Below, piece after piece: positions 5,514 to 12,964 of a stretch of DNA of 14,851 nt. This DNA comes from Gammaproteobacteria bacterium (GTDB taxonomy: Bacteria > Pseudomonadota > Gammaproteobacteria > Pseudomonadales > GM7GCV1), in the NCBI GenBank assembly GCA_030830945.1, contig JAURLY010000147.1, positions 1 to 14,851 on the forward strand, read 5' to 3'. The first letter of the stretch is position 1, and every line of letters starts with the position of its first letter. A program made the translations under genes and the position numbers. The notes under the pieces are model-generated. The model saw nothing but the letters and a program-made list of their open reading frames with translations, ran no database searches and was not told the origin of the DNA.

Positions 5514-8075
5514 ATGGGCATGTCGCCAAGAACCTATCTCACGCTAGCCAAGCGGCTTGGTTTATCACTGATATTCCTGCAATTCAGCCCTATGCTGCCT
5601 GCCCAATCTACAGAGGCGTCCGGACTTGACTGGGTTCCTCGCGCCGAACTAACAGAGGCGCAACTGGCTGACTGCCCTACCGCTTGTGGTGGGGCATATG
5701 TGAATCCCGCAAAAGATGAAACGGCTGATCCAGACCGTGCAATCATAGAGGGCCTGGCCGATTCCAGTGAAATCAATACCGCTGATGAGACGGCACTTCT
5801 GGAAGGCAATGTGGAATTTACCCAGGGCTATCGCCAATTAAAAGCAGATCGGGTCGAAATAAATCGAGGTCAGGGCAGCATTCAGTTGGAAGGTGACGTC
5901 AGCATTCGCGAACCTGGAATATTGCTGATCGGGGAGTCTGCATCCATTGATTCTAGCGAAAATCGAATTGATATCAGCGCCGCCCAGTATGTTATTCACG
6001 AGGCGAGAATCCGTGGGACAGCAGATCGTATCAAACGGTCTCCATTTGACGGAATAAGCATTGATAACGCCGCTTATACCACCTGTGAACCAGGCAATGA
6101 AGCCTGGACACTTTATGCCAGCGAGCTTCACCTTGACGAACAAACCGGCCGAGCCACCGCACGCGATATCAAACTAAAAATCGCAGATGTTCCTGTGGCC
6201 TACGTTCCCTGGTTTCAATTTATTTACGATGACCGTCGAGCCAGCGGTTTGCTGTACCCGGAAATTGGCTACAGTACAGATGAAGGATTTAAATACGCCC
6301 AACCTTACTATCTGAAACTTGCCCCCAACCAGGACTTAACCCTGACACCCAGATTGGCGGCCAAGCGTGGTACAGGGCTCGAAGCCGAATATCGCTTGTT
6401 AACAAAACAGAGTTACAGTCAGATTTCCGGGACATTTTTTCCTAACGATGCTATTAACCCTAATTACACCGATAACCGCTGGGCAAGTGCTATTGAGCAT
6501 AGGGGTCAGTTTGGGGAAATTCGAACCCGGATTGATTTAGAGGCGGTCAGCGATGAGGATTTTCTGGACGACTGGGCAACAGAGACCGTCACTCGAGGGG
6601 ACCGGGACCTTTTTCTTCAACAAAGCGCCCAGCTCTCAGCTCAACTTGGCAACTGGCAATTGTCCGCCGCAACGACCGGCTATCAAAACCTTATCGAAGA
6701 TAATTATCGGCTCTACCGCGAGTTACCCCGACTGGGGGCACTGGGAACGTTCCAATTTGGGGAAACGCAGATTGAGCTGGATTCTGAAGTCACCCGATTT
6801 GACTTAACCCAAAATCAAGTTACCCAATACACCAATTACCTCCCTGACCAGAATTTTCTTCTTCCCGAAGGCAACCGCCTGAGGCTTGACTGGTCGGCCT
6901 CTTGGAATCGGCAGAAGGCCTGGGGGTATATAAAACCCACCCTTGGTATCGCCTACCGGTCTTACCAACTGGATAGCGCCTTGCTTGGCTATTCAGACAA
7001 GAATCCTACGGCATCAGCTGCCAAAGCCAGTCTGGATGCGGGGCTGATTTTTGAAAGGAGTGCCTCTATAGGGAATAGCGAGTTCTTACAGACATTAGAG
7101 CCTCGCCTATTCTACTTGTACCGGGAAGCCGATGACCAAACTGATCTGCCCGTATTTGATACCAGTTATGCATCCGAATCCTACGAACAACTATTTCGCG
7201 ATTCTATCTTTGTCGGTGGCGACCGAATGGAAGATGCCAATCGACTCACATTAGGCGTGCAATCGCGTTTTTATGCTGCCAGCTCGGGGCGCGAAGTGCT
7301 TTCTCTGGGTATTGGGCAATCGTTTTATTTCGATCCCCTCGATAAATCGCTGCTCCCTTTGTCCGGCAATAACTTGCTAAACCCCGGTGATGCCGTCTTT
7401 ATCGACCCAATGTCTCCCACAGCCATTTCTGGTTTCAGAGCAAGCGCTTTGTCCGATTCAATGACATCACCTTCAAACACGACGCCGGCGAACGAGCTAC
7501 AGTTCTTGTCTACGGATCTTTACCAACACATCCTGGAACAAAATCGTCATCGCTCTGAACTGACTGGCGAGGCCAGATGGAATATGAATGATCACTGGTT
7601 CGTTTCGGCAAACCTGTTTTGGGACACAGAAGAATCTGAAATTGATCGCTCAAGGCTAGAGATTGGATACAGCGCCAAAGAATCAGGGAGTTTTTTCAAA
7701 CTGGGCTACATCACCGAACAGAAGTACGCCCAAATTGAATTTGATCGTGCTTCATCCAGCGCATATCTAGTAAATCAAGACATCGCCCAAGCCTTTGTTC
7801 GCGGCCAGTGGAAACTTGACGAGCAGTGGGGATTGGTTTTTAGTCTTCAGGAAGATTTGGAAAATGACCGGAACCTGGACAGGCTATTCGGTGTCAGTTA
7901 TGAGAGCTGTTGTTGGAATATTACCCTCGGTCTACGCGATCGACTGGAACGCTCCATCAACGATGGCTTTGTTGTAAATGATCCCCAAAGGGGTAAAAGT
8001 GTTATTTTGAGTTTCGAATTCTTCGGCCTGGGCGGCGTGGGGAGATCGGGCGCTGAATTGATCCGCTCGCCCTAG
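5514..8075 (+). CDS. lptD: LPS-assembly outer-membrane protein LptD
   Basis: An 853-residue outer-membrane translocon component that, plugged by LptE, inserts lipopolysaccharide into the outer leaflet. A signal peptide (about residues 1-30) is followed by a WVP-x-ELT linker with C54 and C58 (CPTACGGAY), typical of non-enteric gammaproteobacteria. The periplasmic LptA/OstA-like beta-jellyroll spans about 75-200: repeated LEGNVEF, IQLEGDVSI and the ARIRGTADRI segment, with C191 in TTCEPGN. The remainder is the large beta-barrel, beginning near VPVAYVPWFQFIYDDRRASGLLYPEIG. The conserved CC pair is C799-C800 (YESCCWNITLG), which should make the two inter-domain disulfides needed for maturation. 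ATG 5514 is used; ATG 5520 is equally possible and neither has a Shine-Dalgarno. It heads the lptD-surA-pdxA-rsmA-apaGH series; its folding depends on SurA, encoded next. Confidence 0.97.
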   Translation: MGMSPRTYLTLAKRLGLSLIFLQFSPMLPAQSTEASGLDWVPRAELTEAQLADCPTACGGAYVNPAKDETADPDRAIIEGLADSSEINTADETALLEGNVEFTQGYRQLKADRVEINRGQGSIQLEGDVSIREPGILLIGESASIDSSENRIDISAAQYVIHEARIRGTADRIKRSPFDGISIDNAAYTTCEPGNEAWTLYASELHLDEQTGRATARDIKLKIADVPVAYVPWFQFIYDDRRASGLLYPEIGYSTDEGFKYAQPYYLKLAPNQDLTLTPRLAAKRGTGLEAEYRLLTKQSYSQISGTFFPNDAINPNYTDNRWASAIEHRGQFGEIRTRIDLEAVSDEDFLDDWATETVTRGDRDLFLQQSAQLSAQLGNWQLSAATTGYQNLIEDNYRLYRELPRLGALGTFQFGETQIELDSEVTRFDLTQNQVTQYTNYLPDQNFLLPEGNRLRLDWSASWNRQKAWGYIKPTLGIAYRSYQLDSALLGYSDKNPTASAAKASLDAGLIFERSASIGNSEFLQTLEPRLFYLYREADDQTDLPVFDTSYASESYEQLFRDSIFVGGDRMEDANRLTLGVQSRFYAASSGREVLSLGIGQSFYFDPLDKSLLPLSGNNLLNPGDAVFIDPMSPTAISGFRASALSDSMTSPSNTTPANELQFLSTDLYQHILEQNRHRSELTGEARWNMNDHWFVSANLFWDTEESEIDRSRLEIGYSAKESGSFFKLGYITEQKYAQIEFDRASSSAYLVNQDIAQAFVRGQWKLDEQWGLVFSLQEDLENDRNLDRLFGVSYESCCWNITLGLRDRLERSINDGFVVNDPQRGKSVILSFEFFGLGGVGRSGAELIRSP

Positions 8076-8113
8076 TGGTTCGAACATACAGGTAAGACTT
8101 GCGAAGACAGGAA

Positions 8114-8147
8114 GCGGGACACCATAATGCCCCGCCCCGGGTATGGT
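8114..8147 (+). repeat. GC-rich inverted repeats between lptD and surA
   Basis: The 113-base lptD-surA gap holds two competing inverted repeats. GCGGG (8114-8118) can pair with CCCGC (8131-8135), or ACCATA (8121-8126) can pair with TATGGT (8142-8147), extended inward by CCC/GGG after a three-base bulge. No T-run follows, so it is not a standard intrinsic terminator. A poor sigma-70-like pair (TTGCGA 8099-8104, CATAAT 8123-8128, 18-base spacer) overlaps it. It may tune read-through into surA or mRNA stability, but no function is proven. Confidence 0.3.
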
Positions 8148-8188
8148 CGAAAGACATAATTAATGATTAGAGACAAATCGAATTACTG

Positions 8189-9475
8189 ATGAAAATCCTT
8201 AAACCCTTAACGGCAATTCTTCTATTGCTAACAAGCACTCAAGTGGCCCTCGCGCAGGGACAACAAATCGACAAGATAATCGCCATTGTCGACGACAGCG
8301 TGGTGCTTTCCTCCGAACTGGAAACCCGACTGGAAGATGTCAAATTGCGCTTCTCAGACCAAACAGGACAACTACCTCCAGACGATGTTTTGCGCGAACA
8401 AATATTGGAGCGTCTCATTATCGAGAATATTCAGGTCCAACTGGCCAGCCGATATGGCATCAGCCCCTCAGATGCCCAGGTAAATCAGGCATTTTCCCAG
8501 ATGGCCACTAGCCAGGGGATTACCCCGGAAGCTCTGGCCAGCGAAATGGAATCCCAGGGGGAAAGCATTTCCTCGGTCATGCGCGGAATACGCCGTGAAC
8601 TCACTATTCAGCAAATGCAGCAGACGGCGGTTAACAACCGCATAGAGATTACTGAAGCCGAAATCGATAACTTTCTTAGGTCAACCGAGGGGCAATTCTG
8701 GCAATCCTCCAGCCTGAACTTACAACATATTCAAATCGGACTTTCCAGTGATGCGGATCCAGGTGAGGTTGCTTCTGCACAAAGCACAGCCAATTCAGTT
8801 ATTGAAAGACTTGAAGCCGGTGAGTCCTTTGAAACACTGGCCGTGCAGTATTCCAACGCACCAAATGCAATGGAAGGAGGTAATATTGGCTGGCGTCGCT
8901 CAATGGAATTCCCACTTGAGATTCGCGAAGCGCTGGAGAATGTGAGTGTCGGCGAATACTCCGAACCGGTAAGAAGCTCTGGCGGCATTCATATCTTCAA
9001 GGTTATTGAGCAGCGAGGAGGTGTTTCACAAGAGCAAATGGTGGAGCAGACCAAAACTCGCCATATACTGCTCATGCCCAACGAAATCCGAAACAGTGAG
9101 GAAACCCGGGAACTGGCCGAAACTCTTCGGCAGCGTGTCATTGAGGGTGAACCTTTTGCAGATCTCGCTGCAGAGTATTCTGAAGACTTTGGTAACAGCC
9201 TTAGAGGCGGCGATCTGGGCTGGGTAATGCCCGGTCAAATGGTAGCTCCTTTTGAGGATCAAATGGAGGCCACAGAAGTTGGTGAAGTCAGCCCTCCCGT
9301 GGAAACCCAGTTCGGCTGGCATATTATTTTAGTTGAAGATCGACGCGAACAGGATATGTCGGATGAAATCCTTCGCAACCGCGCTTATGGCGTTCTTCAC
9401 AACCAGCGTTTTCCGGAAGAGTTGGATTTGTGGCTTCGTGAAATCCGTGGCGATGCCTTCGTCAATGTTCTTTAA
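8189..9475 (+). CDS. surA: Periplasmic chaperone / peptidyl-prolyl isomerase SurA
   Basis: A 428-residue periplasmic chaperone that escorts outer-membrane beta-barrel proteins, LptD among them, to the BAM complex. A signal peptide with a cleavage site after ALA (residue 22) precedes IDKIIAIVDDSVVLSSEL, the conserved start of the SurA N-terminal chaperone domain (about 25-170). Two parvulin domains follow. P1 is at about 175-275 (LNLQHIQIGL to GGIHIFKV), and P2 at about 288-385 (TRHILL, GGDLGWVMPG, FGWHIILVEDRR). The C-terminal helix is at 390-425 (EILRNRAYGVLHNQRFPEELDLWLREIRGDAFV). The length equals E. coli SurA (428). ATG at 8189 lacks a clear Shine-Dalgarno. pdxA starts 16 bases downstream. 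Confidence 0.97.
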   Translation: MKILKPLTAILLLLTSTQVALAQGQQIDKIIAIVDDSVVLSSELETRLEDVKLRFSDQTGQLPPDDVLREQILERLIIENIQVQLASRYGISPSDAQVNQAFSQMATSQGITPEALASEMESQGESISSVMRGIRRELTIQQMQQTAVNNRIEITEAEIDNFLRSTEGQFWQSSSLNLQHIQIGLSSDADPGEVASAQSTANSVIERLEAGESFETLAVQYSNAPNAMEGGNIGWRRSMEFPLEIREALENVSVGEYSEPVRSSGGIHIFKVIEQRGGVSQEQMVEQTKTRHILLMPNEIRNSEETRELAETLRQRVIEGEPFADLAAEYSEDFGNSLRGGDLGWVMPGQMVAPFEDQMEATEVGEVSPPVETQFGWHIILVEDRREQDMSDEILRNRAYGVLHNQRFPEELDLWLREIRGDAFVNVL

Positions 9476-9491
9476 TTAATAAGCTACTCGC

Positions 9492-10475
9492 TTGTATCGA
9501 ATCGCTATCACATCAGGAGAACCAGCCGGCATCGGTCCAGATATCCTGCTTAAAGCCGCTTTGCGCGAACAGCATGCGCAGTTAGTAGCTCTAGCTGACA
9601 TACAACTGTTGCGAGACCGGGCAGAAATGCTCGGCTTAGATATCGAATTAAAGCACTGGACTGAGAATACCCCTCTTGTACAACATACTCCGGGGTCGCT
9701 GTGGGTTTTAGAAATCCCCCTTAAATCAACCTGCACACCGGGGAAGCTCGACCCCGCCAATTCAGAATATGTAATCGAACTGCTAAGCCAGGCGACAGCG
9801 GGCGTAGAAAACGGAACGTTTGCGGCCATGGTAACTGCTCCGGTCCAAAAGAGTGTCATTAACGATTCGGGCTTGGTGTTCTCAGGTCATACGGAATACC
9901 TTCAGGAAAAAGCCGGAGTTGCAAAAGTGGTGATGATGCTCGCCTCACCCAAACTGCGTGTTGCTCTGGTAACCACACACCTGCCCTTGCGGGACGTAGC
10001 TGACGCTATAAACGAGGAAGAGCTTGAGCAATCCCTTCGAATATTGCATTCCGACCTGATTTCCAAATTCGGCATTGCCAGCCCGCGAATATTAGTTGCC
10101 GGCCTTAACCCCCATGCAGGAGAAGGAGGCCATCTGGGCACCGAAGAAATTGAAATTATTGAACCCGTGCTTAAACAATTAAGAGCGGAAGGAATGAATC
10201 TGATCGGGCCTCTCCCGGCAGACACCCTATTCACGCCGAAATATCTGGAATCTGCAGATGCGGTTCTAGCCATGTACCACGATCAAGGTCTACCTGTCCT
10301 TAAAGCACAAGGATTTGGTGAATCAATCAATGTTACTTTGGGTCTCCCCTTTATTCGGACCTCAGTTGACCATGGAACAGCGCTGGATTTGGCTGGCAGT
10401 GGTGCTGCCAATGAAGATTCCCTACTTGCCGCTATCAATATTGCCTGTCAGATGATTAGCAGCAATCGTAAATAA
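9492..10475 (+). CDS. pdxA: 4-hydroxythreonine-4-phosphate dehydrogenase PdxA
   Basis: A 327-residue NAD-dependent, divalent-metal enzyme that oxidises 4-phosphohydroxy-L-threonine in the DXP-dependent pathway to pyridoxal 5'-phosphate. The N-terminal TSGEPAGIGPD (7-17) is the family signature. The substrate residue H133 (SGHTEYL) and metal ligands H163 (TTHLPL), H208 (LNPHAGEGG) and H263 (MYHDQGLP) are all present at the expected spacing from the E. coli residues H166, H211 and H266. The reading frame is closed by a stop at 9480-9482. The only start codon between that stop and the conserved region is TTG at 9492, so a TTG start is the best call. It has no good Shine-Dalgarno. It follows surA by 16 bases and precedes rsmA by 35 in the usual operon. 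Confidence 0.96.
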   Translation: MYRIAITSGEPAGIGPDILLKAALREQHAQLVALADIQLLRDRAEMLGLDIELKHWTENTPLVQHTPGSLWVLEIPLKSTCTPGKLDPANSEYVIELLSQATAGVENGTFAAMVTAPVQKSVINDSGLVFSGHTEYLQEKAGVAKVVMMLASPKLRVALVTTHLPLRDVADAINEEELEQSLRILHSDLISKFGIASPRILVAGLNPHAGEGGHLGTEEIEIIEPVLKQLRAEGMNLIGPLPADTLFTPKYLESADAVLAMYHDQGLPVLKAQGFGESINVTLGLPFIRTSVDHGTALDLAGSGAANEDSLLAAINIACQMISSNRK

Positions 10476-10510
10476 CTATCATTAAGCAACTAACATCAAA
10501 TAACTATTTA

Positions 10511-11332
10511 ATGTCTCAGCTTCCCACACAGCGTTCCAGCGGACATCGGGCACGCAAACGATTTGGCCAGAATTTTCTTGTAAGCGAGTCGGTCATCCAC
10601 AATATTTTGCGGGCTCTCAATCCCGGAGAAGATCAAGATATTATTGAAATTGGGCCTGGGCTGGGCGCCTTGACCAAACCTCTGGTGGAAAGTGGCGCCC
10701 AGCTATGTGCCATTGAACTGGATCGGGATTTGGCCGAGCGACTAAAACAGCAATTTGGCGCTAAGAAAAACTTTCAACTTATTAACCAGGATGTACTCAA
10801 GGTCGATCTGGCATCCGTTTTCGATAATGGCAAAAGTCTGCGAATAATTGGGAATTTGCCTTACAACATATCCACCCCAATACTGTTTCATCTACTAAAC
10901 CAGTCGACCCCCATAGAAGACATGCATTTTATGCTTCAGCGCGAAGTCGTTGACAGAATGGGCGCTGAACCGGGCTCCTCACACTTTGGCCGCTTAAGCG
11001 TTATGATTCAATACCGATGTGATGTTGAATCACTGATATCCGTACCACCGGGCTCTTTCGACCCCCCACCAAAGGTCCATTCAGCCGTTGTTCGCCTTCG
11101 ACCCAGACCACCTGAATTACAGGCAACTTCCGAGGCCATGCTGGACCGTATTGTACGAAGCGCTTTCGGCACCAGAAGAAAAACCCTGCGCAACAGCCTG
11201 AGAAAAGAACTCGGCGCCGATTCCATAGAAAGTCTGGGAATTGACCCCGGCCTCAGGCCAGAAAATCTCTCTGTCGTTGACTTTGTAAAGCTGGCAAACT
11301 GTGCCAACCAAAATGGCAAACAACCCAAATGA
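10511..11332 (+). CDS. rsmA: 16S rRNA (A1518/A1519-N6) dimethyladenosine transferase RsmA (KsgA)
   Basis: A 273-residue SAM-dependent methyltransferase that dimethylates two adjacent adenines in the loop of helix 45 of 16S rRNA during late 30S assembly. The N-terminal ARKRFGQNFL is the family lead sequence. SAM motif I is IEIGPGLGALT (46-55), acidic motif II is E69-L-D, and the catalytic motif IV is NLPY (115-118, in GNLPYNIST). FMLQREVVDRM and the PPGSFDPPPKVHSAVVRL segment mark the rest of the catalytic core, with a small basic C-terminal domain (about 205-273). Length matches E. coli (273). The ATG has no Shine-Dalgarno in the AT-rich leader. The gene overlaps apaG by four bases (ATGA), indicating translational coupling. 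Loss of this enzyme classically gives kasugamycin resistance. Confidence 0.97.
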   Translation: MSQLPTQRSSGHRARKRFGQNFLVSESVIHNILRALNPGEDQDIIEIGPGLGALTKPLVESGAQLCAIELDRDLAERLKQQFGAKKNFQLINQDVLKVDLASVFDNGKSLRIIGNLPYNISTPILFHLLNQSTPIEDMHFMLQREVVDRMGAEPGSSHFGRLSVMIQYRCDVESLISVPPGSFDPPPKVHSAVVRLRPRPPELQATSEAMLDRIVRSAFGTRRKTLRNSLRKELGADSIESLGIDPGLRPENLSVVDFVKLANCANQNGKQPK

Positions 11333-11703
11333 GCCTGCCAAAAGTAGAAATAAAGACCCAGCCACAGTTTGAACCAGAACAGTCTTCCATTGCGGAGGGA
11401 CAGTTCTTCTATTCTTATCGAATCTGCATCAGGAATTTGAAAGGTCAAAGCTGCCAACTTATTAGTCGCCACTGGCTTATTACAGACGCCAATGGACACA
11501 AACAAGAGGTGATAGGCGATGGTGTTGTCGGTCAGCAGCCAGTTATTGAAGAAGGGAAAGAATTTATATACACCAGCGGTTGCCTTCTGGAGACCCCGGT
11601 AGGTACTATGGAAGGCTATTACGTCATGCGCACCGACGATGGCGAAGAATTCCATGCGCCGATAACGCCCTTTCTGTTATCTGTACCCGGCACCGTCAAC
11701 TGA
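11329..11703 (+). CDS. apaG: ApaG (DUF525) protein
   Basis: A 124-residue single-domain ApaG protein with an immunoglobulin-like beta sandwich, cytoplasmic. Family features in order: VEIKTQPQFEPEQS at the N-terminus, QFFYSYRICIRNLKGQSCQLISRHWLITDANGHKQEVIGDGVVGQQPVIEEGKEFIYTSGC in the middle (the strongly conserved part), and GTMEGYYVMRTDDGEEFHAPITPFLLSVP at the end. E. coli ApaG is 125 residues. Mutants in other bacteria have been linked to cobalt and magnesium sensitivity, but the biochemical role is not settled. Its ATG overlaps the rsmA stop (ATGA) and has no separate Shine-Dalgarno, so it depends on coupling. apaH follows after 49 bases in which I see no structure. Confidence 0.96.
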   Translation: MSLPKVEIKTQPQFEPEQSSIAEGQFFYSYRICIRNLKGQSCQLISRHWLITDANGHKQEVIGDGVVGQQPVIEEGKEFIYTSGCLLETPVGTMEGYYVMRTDDGEEFHAPITPFLLSVPGTVN

Positions 11704-11752
11704 TATAGCCAAGTTTAAACAGAAAAAGTAGCATCAAGTAGCCGAGACACAC

Positions 11753-12586
11753 ATGACCACCTACGCCATCGGAGACATCCAGGGTTGCTATGAGCCCTTT
11801 ATGCGCCTGCTCGACAAAGTCGACTTTGACGAAAAAAAGGACAAGCTTTGGTCAGTGGGTGATCTTGTCAATCGCGGGCCCCAGTCGCTTAAGGTACTTG
11901 AGTTTTGCCGCAGCCTAGGCAAAAACTTTACCTGTGCGCTTGGCAACCACGACTTACATCTGCTGGCTGTAGCCGCCTGTCGTCGGCAGGTAAAAACCGG
12001 GGACACTTTCGATGATGTGCTGACCAGCCCCAATCGAGATGAACTCCTTCACTGGCTGCGCCACCAAAAATTACTGCACTACGACAAAGACCGCGATGTT
12101 GCTATCGTCCATGCCGGCATCGCCCCCCAATGGACCATTAACCAGGCGTGCGAACTCGCTAACGAAGTTGAGGATGTTATCCGCGATGACAATCTGGCGC
12201 ATATCTACTACCACAATATGTATGGAAATACCCCGGCCAAGTGGTCTGTTGACCTGAGTGGTCCGGTGCGTTGGCGTGTGATTACCAATTACCTGACCCG
12301 CATGCGTTTTTGTACTCCCAAGGGCAAGCTTGAGCTTCAAACCAAGACGGGGCTCGTAAACCAGCCTAAAGGTTATATGCCTTGGTTTCAGGTACCCGAC
12401 AGGCAGGCGAAAGAGACCAGCATCCTGTTTGGGCATTGGGCCGCCCTGCTAGGCGATACGCTTGACGGCGAGAATGTTTACGCTCTGGATACTGGCTGTG
12501 TTTGGGGGCAAAAGCTCTCCATCATCAACGTCGACAAACTCAGTAAGGTCCAAACTGTAAAGGCAAAGAAAAAAACTGCCCCCTAG
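11753..12586 (+). CDS. apaH: Symmetrical bis(5'-nucleosyl)-tetraphosphatase ApaH
   Basis: A 277-residue metallophosphatase that hydrolyses Ap4A to two ADP. It also removes Np4-type caps from RNA 5' ends in E. coli. The calcineurin-type metal motifs are complete: GDIQG (7-11), GDLVNRG (36-42), GNHD (64-67) and HAGI (120-123), with a later GHWAALLG. Length fits the E. coli enzyme (280). It is 49 bases after apaG, and the canonical order rsmA-apaG-apaH is kept. The last residues are lysine-rich. A small zinc-ribbon gene begins eight bases after its stop and is probably on the same transcript. Confidence 0.97.
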   Translation: MTTYAIGDIQGCYEPFMRLLDKVDFDEKKDKLWSVGDLVNRGPQSLKVLEFCRSLGKNFTCALGNHDLHLLAVAACRRQVKTGDTFDDVLTSPNRDELLHWLRHQKLLHYDKDRDVAIVHAGIAPQWTINQACELANEVEDVIRDDNLAHIYYHNMYGNTPAKWSVDLSGPVRWRVITNYLTRMRFCTPKGKLELQTKTGLVNQPKGYMPWFQVPDRQAKETSILFGHWAALLGDTLDGENVYALDTGCVWGQKLSIINVDKLSKVQTVKAKKKTAP

Positions 12587-12594
12587 TATTCCCT

Positions 12595-12939
12595 ATGGTC
12601 GCTTCCATTCATCAATGCCAGCAGTGCGGCATGTCTTATGACAGTTCTCTAAAAAATTGCCCTAAATGTGACTTTGGTCGTTTTGATCACAATATCGGAC
12701 AGCGAATGTCCGTTGATGTTGCGCATAACTTGCAGACTGTTGTGGTTGCTACTGAGCAGTTTTATGACGCACTGGCGCAAGCCAAGAGAGAGTGTTTTTC
12801 TGAATTAGAGGTAGTAGTTGGCGGGGGATTGATCAATCACGAAATCGCCAGCATCCTGGAAGCAGAAGTTTGGAAAGCATCGATACGGGATTACCACCAA
12901 GAGCCCAACAATCGCGGGGCATATATTCTAAGGCTTTAG
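12595..12939 (+). CDS. Small zinc-ribbon protein with Smr-like C-terminal half, uncharacterised
   Basis: A 114-residue protein I do not recognise as a named gene. The N-terminus is a zinc ribbon: C8-x2-C11-G and C22-P-x-C25, as in rubredoxin-like knuckles. The rest (about 38-114) follows the order of a small MutS-related (Smr) domain. VDVAHNLQTVVVATEQFYDALAQA would match the LDLHG-type strand plus helix. LEVVVGGG (71-78) would match the IIHGKG loop, and the end RGAYILRL would match the GAxxVxL strand. The usual catalytic LDxHG and HGxG residues are altered to VDVAHN and VGGG, so nuclease activity would be doubtful. The domain relationship is inference by eye. The gene begins eight bases after apaH, without a Shine-Dalgarno. 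It ends in an inverted repeat that faces convergent rhlB. Confidence 0.75.
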   Translation: MVASIHQCQQCGMSYDSSLKNCPKCDFGRFDHNIGQRMSVDVAHNLQTVVVATEQFYDALAQAKRECFSELEVVVGGGLINHEIASILEAEVWKASIRDYHQEPNNRGAYILRL

Positions 12940-12953
12940 CCTTTTATAAGGCT
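12930..12953. terminator. Three alternating inverted repeats between convergent genes; weak terminator candidate
   Basis: AAGGCT (12930-12935), AGCCTT (12938-12943) and AAGGCT (12948-12953) can form either of two mutually exclusive short hairpins with loops of 2-4 bases. The plus-strand version (stem AAGGC/GCCTT) runs into TTTTAT; the minus-strand version runs into AT-rich DNA. Stems are only 5-6 bp and there is no long T-run, so termination would be weak. The location, spanning the stop of the zinc-ribbon gene and just past the rhlB stop (12965), is where a bidirectional terminator would be expected. Confidence 0.35.
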
Positions 12954-12964
12954 TGGCTGGGTAG

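Noticed and set aside
9476..9859. 127-codon minus-strand frame opposite the start of pdxA
   Set aside because: Antisense to the conserved PdxA N-terminus and no promoter or ribosome site.
11008..11655. Long (215-codon) minus-strand open frame opposite rsmA/apaG
   Set aside because: Fully antisense to two strongly conserved genes, no recognisable domain and no ribosome site; it is a shadow of the codon pattern on the other strand.
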